Counted from the first letter of the stretch, positions 1 to 10,825 are shown. The stretch: 64,000 nt of DNA from Hyposmocoma kahamanoa (GCF_003589595.1 NW_020654080.1:1738482-1802481), one strand, 5' to 3'. A program made the numbers and translations. The notes: generated by a model from the sequence alone, not told the origin.

Positions 1-230
1 TGCAAAGCTATTTTAAAGAAGTACTATCTTGGGTCATAATGTAATTTTTCGTTTTATTTGTATTTAGCTCTCTTAATCGTAATATATTATTTGTATTTTA
101 GTAAGTAGTAAGCTAATTTAAGTACCGAGCTTGTTAGCTCATCGCTAGGTGGTTAAATCATTAAGTTTTTACCTAGCGTTAATGTAATAAAATAGTTAAT
201 GTTTTTGAAATTGAATAAATTAAAAAAAAA
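1..230. other. AT-rich DNA, nothing recognised
   Basis: No reading frame, RNA gene or repeat was recognised before the first SINE-A copy. Confidence 0.5.
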
Positions 231-523
231 AGCTCCTTGTTAAAGAGTTTGTCCAGGGAAGTACTGCCACCTTACCTATTTCTGTCGCCAAGCAGTACCT
301 AATGTCAGCATTACTGAGTTCCGGTTTTGAAGGGTAAGGGTGCTGGTGAAATTACAAGGACTTGTCAACTTTCGTCTCAGGGTGACGAGCGCAGTGGCAG
401 TGTTCATCAGATCTTTGCCATTTAAAGCTCTGAGTGGCTCTGCAACTGTTATGGACCGGCGTATAGCTAACCATCAGGCGCACGACTTGTTCGTTCTGTC
501 ACTTGATATTATATAAAAAAAAA
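231..523 (+). repeat. SINE-A copy, near full length
   Basis: This is one of the best copies of the commonest repeat in the window. It opens with AGCTCCTTGT, continues through GGGAAGTACTGCCACCTTAC and the hairpin region near 395-450, and ends in CACTTGATATTATA followed by A9. The A-run marks the 3' end of a retroposed element. I see no tRNA A and B boxes, so this is not a typical tRNA-derived SINE; it could be a non-autonomous partner of a LINE. The same sequence recurs more than twenty times on both strands. Confidence 0.85.
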
Positions 524-985
524 GCTTGATTTCAGGATTTTATATTACAATATCCTTATTATTTTTTTTAAATCGTAAACACCTAAACCACTTAATCTAG
601 CAAAACAGTTTTTCCTGCTTCTCCTCCGGTGACTCGACTTAAACTAACAAAATTTACAAACAAAATAACTCTGCCTAATCAGCCCATCTCTAAGTGACTC
701 AAGTCGTAACTCGAGTCGGATATTCGAATGGATATCGATCGAAGTGAGTTATTTATTTTATTGAATCGAGAGATGAATCGATATGCTCCGGAATCGATAC
801 CCGCTACCTAATAAAGTACTTGTAATTATATCTGTTGATGTAAGGATAACGGATGGAATTTATTTGATGGCAGTTTTTATTTTTTGTTTGTTTTCTTTTC
901 GGTTTGCGAATGTTTTTTATTAGAAGTTTCATTAAAAAGACATTTAAAAATGGATGATTTTTCTAACTTTTTTTTTTTATAAAAA
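524..985. other. Unassigned AT-rich DNA
   Basis: Nothing recognised. The GAATCGAG and ATCGAT-rich patch around 690-800 has no counterpart that I noticed. Confidence 0.4.
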
Positions 986-1075
986 ATAAGTGCGCATTTG
1001 ACCTCCATTTCACCTGATGGATAGTAACGATGAGGTTGACGCACAGTGGGGCCGAAACCCGAAAACATGATCAAA
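986..1075 (-). mobile_element. LINE-b 3' end fragment
   Basis: The string GCATTTGACCTCCATTTCAC and the following 'CTGATGGA...GATGAGGT' pattern match the 3' UTR of the LINE-b copies near 20.0, 45.5 and 56.2 kb. Only the extreme 3' end is present, as expected of a strongly 5'-truncated retroposed copy. Confidence 0.6.
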
Positions 1076-2290
1076 ATTATTTTGCATACCTAACATAATA
1101 TGTTTTTAATGCACTTAAACTTTTTAGTATGTATACCATCATGAACTTAATCAGTTACGAATTTTAATCATATTTACTTATTTTAAATGTTTTGTTCTGA
1201 ATTGCGTAATAAATACTATCGAAATGCATTTTTGTAATATATCCATCTTCAAATTATTTATTTATTTACATAAGTTAATTTATGCAAAATTTATTTACAA
1301 ACATGCATCTATACAGTGTTTTTTTAATGGGACGGTATGGGGAAATCCGATACCATAGAAGACACAAGGAAACTGTCTTAGTATTTTTTTGTGAAAACAA
1401 TTTTGGCATAGTTAATTTTTTGAGCAGGCGTGAAATGTCAATAAAAAGTAATTAATTTCATCAAAATTTTTTAGTATTAATCGTCTAAGTTTCATGAGAG
1501 GATCATTTCATTGTATAGGACAGCCAAAGTTGGTCATATTTCATAAAATATTTTTCACACAAAATTGCCGTTTTTTTAATGCTATATTATAAAGACCTAG
1601 TTTCTTATAAGTATGATTTCATGAAAGCACGTTTTTTACTAATTTCGACTTCTTTTAATTTTCCTTAAACTCATTTGAGTAGCGTATATTAATTCATGTA
1701 CGACGTATTTCTGAAATCTTTTCATTCTTTGAATTTCTGATGAAATCTTTAATTTTTCTACGTTTTGTAGACAACGTGCGTACGACGATAATAATAATAA
1801 TAATAACAATAATGAAAGAATTTAAAAAAAAATTGATAATGCAGTACCTAGTTCACCGTCATGCAACACAAAAGGCTTTTTTTTCATTCCGTGGCGCTGA
1901 TTTTTAGCAAGCCCGGGAAAGTGAGCCACTGACAACAATACAGAACTCAGTAATAAATAAATAAACATATAAGAAAACCGACATAATAGGTAGTGTACAT
2001 ACAAATACATACACATGTAAAACTGTTATAAGATGTAAATAACAGTATATCAACAAAATATACTTAAATTATAATATTTTTATACAAATTTGATAATAAT
2101 GCATAGGTAATTTTGTGCAGTATCTTGTCCACGCAGACGGGGGCTCGAGGCGAGATGCGAGAGCGGGAAAATAACTATTAAATAACTAATTTGTATCTAG
2201 TTTTATCAGCAATTTAGTCTTCAAATTATACTTGTATAATATTACTAGATTATGTCATTGACGTGCCATCGATCCGCTATTGAAGAGCAT
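1076..2290. other. Unassigned AT-rich DNA with a short ATA microsatellite
   Basis: No gene or known repeat is visible. A short (ATA)n tract lies near 1787-1806. The open frames here are short, low-complexity and unsupported. Confidence 0.45.
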
Positions 2291-2299
2291 AGGTAATAC

Positions 2300-2597
2300 C
2301 ATTGACTTACAAATAAATGGACGACGGGTCTAATACAAAAACCACGAAAAAAAATGTCTCAAGTCAACCTATTTAAACGTGTAATTTAAATAGTGACATG
2401 TAAAGGAATATGAAAAAGCTAAAACGTTGAATTTAAATTGTAATGTCATCGCAGTACTGTCTAATTTTGCTTGCTTCGCTGTCAGTCGAACAAACGAAGA
2501 CTGAAGCGTGAATGACGCTCTGTATACGATTTTAACGCCCTATAAGTTCGGACACTTTTTAGTGCGGACCTGACGTCCATATAATTGTAAGTCAATA
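2300..2597 (+). mobile_element. MITE-F copy 1, hAT-like non-autonomous DNA transposon
   Basis: The element begins CATTGACTTACAAATAAATG and ends with the inverted counterpart CATATAATTGTAAGTCAAT. The terminal inverted repeat is about 30 bp. Flanks GGTAATAC (2292-2299) and GGTAATAA (2598-2605) form an 8-bp target duplication with one mismatch. Eight-base duplications and CA...TG ends are typical of the hAT superfamily, so the assignment is by inference. It has no coding capacity. Three more copies lie at 3.4, 4.4 and 15.6 kb. Confidence 0.85.
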
Positions 2598-2605
2598 GGT
2601 AATAA

Positions 2606-3379
2606 TACCAAAAAATTGCAATGGCAGTTTATTTTAATTTCAATTTTCATTTTTTTTATTTATTTGGGAAACACAGCATCGTATAATACATTTCATCTTT
2701 AACAAATATGAAACAAACACTAGCCAAAACAGTTTTCACTAATGTTTAAAATACTTACGTTGGATAGACAAAAAAAAGGATAAATAAAAGGAATTTAATA
2801 ACAAATGTCATATACTGTCAATATATAATCGTTATTAAATAATTCATAGAAAACGTCAACCACAGCCGCAGGTGCAGATAGATTTAAAGAATGGTAGAAT
2901 TAAAAGACGTTCAGACCACCCGCGCGGCGACATGGCCACGACGCGCGCAAAATGTACCGATTTACGGCGCTCCTAGGCGCATGCGCATTCAATATGCTTT
3001 TAATGCAAATTTATCTGATTTTCTTTTATAGTTTTTGTTCATTGGTTTTAGGGGTTTCTTTTAAGGATTTCATAGCAACTACGACAACAGAAGCAAAGAG
3101 ATATGGGTCATACACAAAAAGGGAAGAAAAAGTATTCCGGCTACTTCAAATGAATTTAAATATATTGTCTAGATTCAGTTGTCTAGATTACAATATTATT
3201 TGACCATGAAGACAAATACTTTTTGAGGACCATTTGCATCTAAGTGATATCATTAGTTTTCTTTCAACTATATGAAATAAAAAATATTATTCGGATGCCG
3301 GTTCGAATGAAGGTTCTTTTGTTTTGCGTTAGCTGTCATATAAAATTAAATAGATTCCACTGTAAGGCAAAATATATAT
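2606..3379. other. Unassigned DNA between MITE copies
   Basis: A short CG-rich patch (2915-2990) precedes an open frame at 2952-3203, which resembles nothing I know. No repeat was recognised. Confidence 0.4.
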
Positions 3380-3387
3380 ATTATTTG

Positions 3388-3615
3388 CATTGACTTACAA
3401 TTATATGGACGTCGGGTCCGCGCTAAAAAGTGTCCGCACTTGTAAGGCGCTAAAATCGTATACAGAGCGCCAAACTCCGCTTTAGTCTTCATTTGTTCTA
3501 CTGATAGCGCGATACTGCGATGACATTACAATTTAAATTTCGAATAGGTTGACTTGGGACATTTTTTTCGCGGTTTTTGTATTAGACCCGTCGACCATTT
3601 ATTTGTAAGTCAATA
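3388..3615 (-). mobile_element. MITE-F copy 2, internally deleted
   Basis: Same termini as the 2.3 kb copy but in the opposite orientation and about 60-70 bp shorter, with part of the middle lost. Perfect 8-bp duplications ATTATTTG flank it (3380-3387 and 3616-3623). This is the cleanest support for an 8-bp target site. Confidence 0.85.
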
Positions 3616-3939
3616 ATTATTTGTTAAAGATTATAAAAAGAAATGGTTAAAAACTGATTGTTGTTAGTTCTGTTAACCAATCACTATCCGTCACGGTATG
3701 ATTAGTTTCTTGTTTCGTTCTATGTAGAAAATTTTATCATATATAATATTTGTTATCCATAGTACCGTTGTCTTTTTCAAACTCTTCATTAGAACACCGT
3801 ATTAACACAACTGATTTATTGAATTATCTATTCGTCCAACAATATATAACTTTAAAATGTACTCAACGGACACGAGCATTTTGTGAAATATGAACACGTA
3901 AATTTTTCTTTCAAAGAAAACATTGCTTTCTAAACCCCT
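3616..3939. other. Unassigned AT-rich DNA
   Basis: Nothing recognised between MITE-F and the LINE fragment. Confidence 0.4.
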
Positions 3940-4345
3940 TTTTTATTTTATGTAGGCAGCAAACAAGCATACGGCCCGCCTGCAACACCAGGGGCGTTAC
4001 GAGCGCGTTGCCAATCCTTTAGGACCCTTCTTAAACCCCTTTTGAAGGACTCGATGCTGTATTCCTGCGGGAAAACCCCGACAGACAATACATCCCACAG
4101 AAGGAGAACGCTCTTCTGAAACCGTACAATACGAGATCGACTCGGTTCCAGAGTGTGAGGATGGACTCCCTGCCGGCGGCGAGCGGTGCTATGATAAAAC
4201 ATTGCTGTTGGCATCATGTCAACCAGTTCTTCGGAACAATGGCCATTGTACAAGCGATAGAACAGGTATAGGGAGGCAAAGTCTCTCCTCCAAGACAGTG
4301 GTTCATTATCAGCTGTAAGCACAGTCCCTTCTTTTTCCATTACAT
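3940..4345 (-). pseudogene. LINE-a: reverse-transcriptase C-terminus, CR1/Jockey type, 5'-truncated
   Basis: The open frame at 3948-4340 encodes about 130 residues with the familiar tail of insect non-LTR retrotransposon proteins: 'WRRDFASLYLFYRLYNG', 'CSEELVDMMP', 'HPHTLEPSRSRIVRFQ', 'VFPQEYSIESFKRGL', then a run ending near 'GVAGGPYACL'. This tail follows the polymerase domain, which is absent here. The copy is a dead retroposed 3' fragment. Clade is uncertain between CR1 and Jockey. Confidence 0.75.
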
Positions 4346-4399
4346 ATTTCTTATTCTAACTACCTCTTTTTTTCATCTTGCAATACATAGCGATAGACC

Positions 4400-4685
4400 C
4401 ATTGACTTACAATTATATGGACGTCGGGTCCGCGCTAAAAAGTGTCCGAACTTATAGGGCGTTAAAATCGTATACAGAGCGTCATTCACGCTTTAGTCTT
4501 CGTTTGTTCGACTGACAGCGAAGCAAGCAAAATTAGACAGTACTGCGATGACATTACAATTTAAATTCAACGTTTTAGCTTTTTCATATTCCTTGACATG
4601 TCATTACGTTTAAATAGGTTGACTTGGGACATTTTTTTCGTGGTTTTTGTATTAGACCCGTCGTCCATTTATTTGTAAGTCAATG
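4400..4685 (-). mobile_element. MITE-F copy 3
   Basis: Full-length copy of the MITE-F family, reversed relative to the 2.3 kb copy. Flanks GATAGACC at 4392-4399 and 4686-4693 are a perfect 8-bp duplication, and the match can be read as nine bases. Its interior matches the 15.6 kb copy closely, including the string CTTCGCTGTCAGTCGAACAA on the opposite strand. Confidence 0.87.
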
Positions 4686-4749
4686 GATAGACCCTATGAA
4701 TTGAAACAAAAAAGAAACTTAATTTTTCTTTGGAAATATACCAAGTGTC

Positions 4750-4938
4750 GGCACAAGCAAGTCGTGTGCCTGGTGATAAGCTACAAGCCTGTCCATAACA
4801 GTTGCAGTGCCACTCAGAGCTTTAAATCATAAAGATCTGAAGGGCACTGCCACTGCGCCCGTCACCCTGAGACACAAGTTGACAAGTCCCATGTGCCTGT
4901 TATTTAACCAGCACCCTTATATATAATAGGCAAGGTGC
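4750..4938 (-). repeat. SINE-A copy, 5' part missing
   Basis: Reading on the minus strand, it holds the 3' half of SINE-A with the hairpin arms near 4800-4860 and GGGACTTGTCAAC on the reverse strand near 4880. The A-run end is eroded. Confidence 0.75.
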
Positions 4939-5634
4939 AGTCAAAGGTAGAAAATTTAATTTAAGCCAGTTTCCATCACAGGCGTGGTGCTCTGGAGACT
5001 GGGCAACGTTTCTCCTTTGAATAACAGATCTTGTTGGCAGGAGTTGCTGCTAGCCATCCGGTTATGTACCGCCCATCTCCCTACTTCCTAGAGAGATAAT
5101 ACCGACATTAATTCATTGTAATTCAAGAAATACCATTCTACGGCAACACCAGCGCGGGAGTTGATAACTATGACCATAAATTCGAAAGAATGGGATCACA
5201 GACCAACTATAAATTTAAGATCAAACCATCAATGTCTAGAAGTCACTCGGAATCGTCGTTTAGACAATAAAAGTTGATTCGTCTCGTAAATCGAGTGGAC
5301 ATTTTTAATACGGCCCTATTTTCAACTATTACAACGGTATAAAGGTTTCTAAAAGGGCTGCAATCGTAAAACCGTTGAAATGTTGTATAAGGTGACAACT
5401 TGTATGGTGAACATGACTTAGGACTAAAATAGGAAGAAACAAATTCACAGTTAATTTATTGGTAAAAGTTATTTGGGGGAAAACGCTTTAACAACGAATA
5501 ATACTCGTATATTCTTGTCAATAATCTTACCTGATGTCAAGCGCGGAATGGTACGCTTTAGTATAAAAAAACCTATTTACTCTAACGTTAAATAGACGAA
5601 AATTATAGTTTTAGTTACAGAAAAATGGGTAAAA
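4939..5634. other. Unassigned DNA
   Basis: The stretch around 4965-5100 is less AT-rich than its surroundings and shares the words GTTTCTCCTTTG with 29595-29610, hinting at an old repeat. Nothing else was identified. Confidence 0.35.
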
Positions 5635-5745
5635 TCCAATAAACCGGTTTCATCGCCTAATTTGCCACCCTTAGATGTGGAATACTTTATACAAATTTTA
5701 ATGAGATTACTATTGAGGTACCCCCTTTCTAATAAAAAAAGAACA
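5635..5745 (-). repeat. Repeat-H fragment
   Basis: ACCGGTTTCATCGCCTAATT and GCCACCCTTA are the reverse complement of the central part of Repeat-H, best seen at 57648-57855. Repeat-H is an abundant lepidopteran interspersed repeat that usually opens with ACCGACTTCAAAAAA. The rest is missing here. Confidence 0.55.
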
Positions 5746-6104
5746 TTCCTAAAACTTTGTAAATTTCTGGTGACCTGACTGTTTATCAAAAAGCGCTCTT
5801 TAATCAATAAAATATTACACTATCTGCCCGTAATATAGCCCTATTGATTTATGGGATCTCAGTAGATATCATTTCATTCCCGCTTAACGTGTGTGGTCTC
5901 GTATTTTGGTTTTACAGTTAGATTTTTATTTTGATACTTTGTGAATTGTAGACCTTTTTCAACAAATGAAATAATAAAGGTTCCAGCTAACTGTAATATT
6001 AATTAAAATAAAATAAAAACCTGTCATTGAGCGGTGGTGGGCGCGTACAAGGTTCTTATCACGGCATGGTTCTCGTTATTTTCCCGATATTTCGGTATAA
6101 CTTC
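5746..6104. other. Unassigned AT-rich DNA
   Basis: Nothing recognised. Confidence 0.4.
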
Positions 6105-6420
6105 AGGGACACAGCCCCATATCTTTCTACATTAGTTTTGGTTATAGTGACCCAGGTTCTAACCCCAGATCAGCCAGTGTACAGGATTGTCACTGACCTC
6201 TGTCATTTGACTTCATCTGGTTGTCGAGAGGCTAGCCACTCCGGGTGTACGTACCGGAACTGAAGGCGCGATCACTTCTTGTTGCGCATTGCACAATTAG
6301 CGATTGCCGCTAAACCGTCGACTCTAAATTCCACTACCAAATCTCCTCATTGGTGGCGGAGCTGTATGGCACTTCCGGGTCTCAGATTAACTAGAAGTCA
6401 TACCGTGGTAAGAAAAACCT
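6105..6420 (+). repeat. Repeat-L copy 1
   Basis: Shares long stretches with 22728-23090, for example TATCTTTCTACATTAGTTTT, GATCAGCCAGTGTACAGG and CTAAACCGTCGACTCT. It is more GC-rich than the surroundings and carries no frame I recognise. It may be the 5' UTR or body of an unidentified retroelement. A short (AAAT)n tract follows near 6450-6470. Confidence 0.6.
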
Positions 6421-7026
6421 GTCATCATTGTCAATCCATTTGTAAATAAATAAATAAATAAAATTATTTCGGGCGACAATGACAAACATTTAAAATAAAT
6501 TATATTGAAATTATTATTAATAGGAACTAAAATAATATAATCAGAATTAAAAAGATAATAAAATAACGTTTTTTATGATTTTGTAACGATGATTTTCTTA
6601 GATTACTGGACACTTACTTTTGAAATTTTGAAAAGTTCTAGAATTGTTTTTCATCGTCATTCTTACTTTGCTTCGTTCCGTCGTCACTGGCATCAAAATT
6701 CTAGATGAGAAAAGACGTGTCTTTCAATCGTAAACCTAAACTGCTATAAAGCAGCAATATATGTCATACGAATACAGGACCTTTTGGGGTAAGTCCACTT
6801 ACGTTTGTCTACTCTGTAGGGAGTGTATATGTATATATATTATTCTGTTTTTATAATATTATTTTTCTTACAGCCTCTTACTTTCTTCTTTCTTTTCCTT
6901 CACCTTTTCCCTACTGTTATACCTTTTGCAATAAATGATGTTTACCGAGCGCATCTTTTTACCATTATTACGCAAGACCATTTACACGTCCTACTGCTTG
7001 ACACGGGTCTTTTTTTAAATAATATT
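6421..7026. other. Unassigned AT-rich DNA
   Basis: Nothing recognised; the T-rich open frame at 6823-7032 is low-complexity. Confidence 0.4.
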
Positions 7027-7259
7027 AAGTGAGGAGACGAACATGTCGTGCGCCTGACGGTAAGCCTATCCATTACAGTTGCAGTGCCACTAAGAGCTTC
7101 AAATCGCAAAGATCAGAGGGGCACTGCCACTGGGCCCGTCACCCTGAGACATAAGTTGACAAGTCCCATGTGCCTGTAATTTCACCAGTACCCTTACTTT
7201 TCTTAACCGGAACACAGTAATGCTGACATTACTGTTTGGCAGCAGAAATAGGTAAGGGT
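7027..7259 (-). repeat. SINE-A copy
   Basis: Minus-strand SINE-A lacking only its most 5' segment. Hairpin arms GCAGTGCCACT (near 7080) and GGGGCACTGCC (near 7116) are well kept. It abuts the next SINE-E copy with no spacer, so one inserted beside or into the other. Confidence 0.8.
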
Positions 7260-7470
7260 CTCTTCTTAGGCGAGTGTTTAGTCCGCCACGTTGGTTCAAT
7301 GCGGGTGGGGTTGCGAACCTTCTTCTTCTTCGTTCGGGATACATCACGATGTCTTCCTTCACAGAAAAGCTCGTGGTAAATTTTAAATTAAATCCTGAGC
7401 CTGGAATCGAACCCGCCGCCTCTGCTTGAGTGGCAGTACTGAAATAATACCGCACACCAAGTCACTAATT
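7260..7470 (-). repeat. SINE-E copy, tRNA-derived
   Basis: On the minus strand it carries a B box GGGTTCGATTCC near 7405, then a body with GAGCTTTTCTGTGAAGGAAG and the ending 'CGCCTAAGAAGAGACC'. This body is typical of a very common lepidopteran tRNA-headed SINE. The A box lies in the degraded stretch near 7440-7470. Confidence 0.75.
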
Positions 7471-8739
7471 TTCTTTATGCCGTAGTGACCATATTGATTC
7501 AACATAATTATTACGCTTTATCACTGACGGCTGGTCCCGTCGACATTCATAGCAGCACTGGAAACTGTTCATGCAAATGTTTCTTGTGACAAAGTCTAAA
7601 TCTATACATTAAAACAGCGTACACCGTAAAATAGCGTAACCCTTGCAGTATATACGAAGACAAATAATAGTTATTATGTACTAACAATCCCAAAAGAAAC
7701 AATCACTAATTAGATTATATTTAAACAGTGATGTAGGTTATTTATTTATCATTTGAATAATTAAATCACAGTTTGGAAAGTAGTAAGAGAGGTGAATTTG
7801 ATTACTAATAGTTCACTGTATGTATCGTTTAGTTATTCCTCAAATTTAAACGAAAATTAAGTAATTAATTTCACTTATAGAATAGGGTTTCCGCAGTACA
7901 TATTATTGGTTTATTGAATAAATAAAAGAACTACGCAATTAGAGAAAAAAATTGAGGGATATTTTACTGTCAGAAAGTTCCAGCGCGAAAACAAACTACA
8001 CGACCACAAAAATCAGTCGCTGGCGACGCACTGACATGTACGGTCTTATATCACCTCATACAAACACGTCGGTATTTACCGTACTGTTTTGGTGTGCTTA
8101 TATTAAATATGTGTGTGTCACATCCACAAATGTATTTCAAATAAATCATTCAATTTTGTCAGTACATTGTTGATATAGTTTTTCTATGATCCATGTCGAA
8201 ACGGGATAACCTGTACTGCCCATATTCGAATTTCTCATTTTACGGTAACGAAGCGTTTAGAATATTGTAAGAAACCATGAAAATATATCTACTTAACCCA
8301 GAATGAGACAAACGTTTTGTGAGCTAGTTCTGGATAATACAGTCCTTATTCAAAAATATGAAATTACTTTTTACTTTTATTTTCAAATATACTTCTAATT
8401 GGCAAATAGTAGTTGTTTAGATGTCTAATAAATTTTAACCTATACACAAATTATAATAATCTTTCACGGGAACTGAGTAATTAGTTTTTCAGATATTCTG
8501 AATAAACTTCACTTTTTGAGTTAATAAACGATTGTATTGGCAGTGCGATATAATGAAAAACAGAAATTTTCGAGTTCTTTGGTTTTGCATTTAATATAAA
8601 GAAAATTAAACTATTTTTCGATGACCGCATCAGCTGTACTGTGATCATGGGACATTGAAACGTCTTGAAACGATGGTTTGTTATAAAAAACAAATATATG
8701 GCATTTCAACTGTTCGATAGTGTTGCTCGTCGATAGTGG
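7471..8739. other. Unassigned AT-rich DNA, 1.27 kb
   Basis: No gene, RNA or known repeat was recognised. Open frames at 7952-8173 and 8481-8693 have no family resemblance. Confidence 0.45.
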
Positions 8740-9311
8740 AAAACACATGTGGGCAGTTTATTTACTACGTTTATGAGAAATGCTCCGCTTTCAGAAGCTA
8801 AGTCAAACACATGCCGTGTTACTACACTATTATCTTTTATACCATTAGCAGTAAGAAACAAGCCTCAACAAGAAAAGGCCCAGGTTGAAAATGCTTACAC
8901 TAAGCACTTACAAAAAGCTCAGTGTTTACAAAACCAGCTCAAAGGTGACCTATCAAGATCCATTCATCGAAACAACCACATTCGACCTGCAAACAACTTT
9001 TCGTATACACGCAGGAGAGGTAAAGTAAACCCAAAGCTGTCTCACCTCCGTGGGTGTCCACTGAGGTGTTTTACAAAAGACAGCTTTGGGTTTACAATTC
9101 GGGCATCCACTCAGGAAGCAACGACCATGCCTATTGGAACGTTTGGGTAGAAGGAAAAGCGAGTAGGAGTTCGAAGTGAGCTCCTGCCTTCTTGAGCACG
9201 TAATGGAGAGCCTTAACGACAGCATGAAGCACTTAACACTTTGGAGTGACTCTTGCGTAGGTCAAAACAGAAATATAAAGATAAAGTTGACACTGAAAGT
9301 TTTTGGCAAAG
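8740..9311 (+). pseudogene. Frameshifted remnant of a DUF7869-like multicopy arthropod gene
   Basis: Three reading frames must be combined to see one protein. Frame 1 (from 8749) has a TC-containing segment and then 'NAYTKHLQKAQCLQNQLKGD', like the 'HLRKAEAAR..LK.D' helix of this family. Frame 3 (from about 9057) gives 'STEVFYKRQLWVYNSGIH' and 'VWVEGKASRSS'. Frame 2 (from 9176) gives 'VSSCLLEHVMES' and 'LTLWSDSCVGQNRNIKI'. The order and spacing match the 'QLW.YN.GIH ... EG.ASRGS.E..SCLL.H ... SDSCGGQNRN' core that I recall from uncharacterised insect proteins. Function is unknown; a transposon origin is plausible. At least two frameshifts make it a pseudogene. A 17-bp inverted repeat (9025-9041, 9079-9095) marks the first break, and a SINE-A lies directly downstream. 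Confidence 0.62.
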
Positions 9312-9375
9312 CAACAAGCATGTCGCTTACCATCAGGCGTACTACCTGTTCGTCCCATCACTTGGTATTTTAAAA
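9312..9375 (+). repeat. SINE-A, 3' terminal fragment
   Basis: Only the last 64 bases of SINE-A remain: GTCGCTTACCATCAGGCGTA, then the CCTGTTCGTCCCATCACTTG end and an A-run. It caps the DUF7869-like remnant. Confidence 0.75.
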
Positions 9376-9884
9376 AAGTACATTTATTTTCAATATTTTT
9401 GTGCTTAAGTTAAGATGTTTAGTTCCGTAATATTAATTTTGTTTTATTTTTTTTGTTATAGAGAAGATACAAGTAAGTATTTTCATACACTTCATACTCA
9501 AAAGACTCAACTTTGTATGTTATTTTGTTTATATTTGAGAGAAAATAAAGTATACTTATTGTTTTTTATAGTTTCAACAGCATAAAACCATGATATGTGT
9601 GTCTACCGCCTTAGAGGTTTCAAATTTCGTTACGAATAGAAAAATAAAAAAGCATCTACATGAACTCAATCAATCACTCATCATCGCGTCTTATAAACGT
9701 ATCATTATCCTCATTGTTCTGAATGATCACACGTTATACTTAAATTATAATACCAATGTATGGGGTGTATACATTTTAAAGTATTTGTTGTATACTTTAT
9801 CTGATGCTAATAACGATGTGACCGATGAAATCTATTTGTCTAAAAAATACTTGTAAGGTTCTTAGATTTTCGTGATTAGAAATT
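9376..9884. other. Unassigned AT-rich DNA
   Basis: Nothing recognised. The 88-codon open frame at 9590-9856 has no resemblance to a known family. Confidence 0.4.
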
Positions 9885-10028
9885 AGTAGCAAAAGAAGTC
9901 GTCCAAGGAAGTACTGCCACCTTACCTATTTCTGCCGCCAAGCGCAGTAATGTGAACATAACTGCGTTCCGGTTCTGAAGGGTAGGTAAGGGTGCTTGTG
10001 AAACTACCGGCACATGGAACTAATTGTC
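9885..10028 (+). repeat. SINE-A, 5' half
   Basis: Begins AGTAGCAAAAGAAGTCGTCC and includes GGAAGTACTGCCACCTTACC; it stops before the hairpin segment. Confidence 0.75.
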
Positions 10029-10059
10029 AAAACAATATGTCTTAAAGTTTTTTTCTTGT

Positions 10060-10362
10060 TTTATAACATGAAGTGACGGGACGTACACGACGTGGGCCTC
10101 ATGGTAAGCTACACGTCTGTCCATAATAGTTACAGTGCCACTCAGAGCTTTAAATTGCAAAGATCTGAGAGGCACTGCCGCTGCCCCCGTCAACCTGAGA
10201 CATAAGTTGACAAGTCCTATGTGCCAATAATTTCACCAGCATCCTTACTCTTCAAAACCGGAACGCAGTAATGCTAACATTACTGCTTGGCGGCAGAAAT
10301 AGGTAAGGTGGCAGTACTTTCCTGGACGAACTCTCTCACAAGGACCTCTACTGTCTGCTAAT
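10060..10362 (-). repeat. SINE-A, full-length arm of an inverted dimer
   Basis: Almost complete minus-strand copy running from a T-rich start (the A-run on the other strand) at 10060 to GGACCTCTACTG. It is followed two bases later by a second, plus-strand copy, so the two face each other with A-runs pointing outward. Confidence 0.8.
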
Positions 10363-10364
10363 GT

Positions 10365-10498
10365 GTCGGGCGCAGTGGCAGTGCCATTCAGGTCTTTGTG
10401 ATTTAAAGCTACGAATAGCACTGCAACTGTCATGGACAGGCCTGTGGTTTACCACCAGGCGCACGACTCGTACGTCCCATAACTTATGTCATAAAAAA
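10365..10498 (+). repeat. SINE-A, 3' half arm of an inverted dimer
   Basis: Starts at GTCGGGCGCAGTGGCAGTGC and runs to CTTATGTCATAAAAAAA. Only the 3' half is present. With the preceding copy it forms an imperfect palindrome with arms of about 130 bp. Confidence 0.8.
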
Positions 10499-10569
10499 AT
10501 CTAACTTAGATGTGATCATGGAACTTGACAGGAAGCGTTGGATTGTTGAAAATAGTTTGTCATTTATTA

Positions 10570-10720
10570 ACGACCTCCTTGGCAACTGTTTAAGCTGTGA
10601 GTGTGAGGGAAGATTTATGCTGTCCCGTGTTCGATTCCCGGTAGGACCAAATTGGGAAATGAACTTTTCTAAAGTGGTTCTAAGTTGAGTGTTGTGGGAA
10701 GTGTCCCAGAGGGAATTCAG
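10570..10720 (+). repeat. SINE-D-related tRNA-headed fragment
   Basis: Contains the B box GTTCGATTCC at about 10630 followed by AATGAACTTTTCTAAA, a body also found at 32436-32530. The A box is degraded. Confidence 0.55.
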
Positions 10721-10825
10721 TTGCTCTGGTAGTCATAGTATAGGGAATTTCTTAGTTTGAGATCAGACAATTGGTGTTGTGTGGCAAATTATTGTTATTA
10801 TTCGCTCTAGCCTTAAATAGCCTTA

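Noticed and set aside
2292..2605. A 6-bp target duplication for MITE-F (another superfamily)
   Set aside because: A 6-bp model fits only if element ends vary; the 8-bp model with CATTGAC...GTCAATG ends fits all four copies with at most one mismatch each.
2952..3203. 83-codon open frame next to a CG-rich patch
   Set aside because: No recognisable domain or splice context.
9590..9856. 88-codon open frame as a gene
   Set aside because: No motif, no repeat relationship, and AT-rich composition makes chance frames of this length expected.
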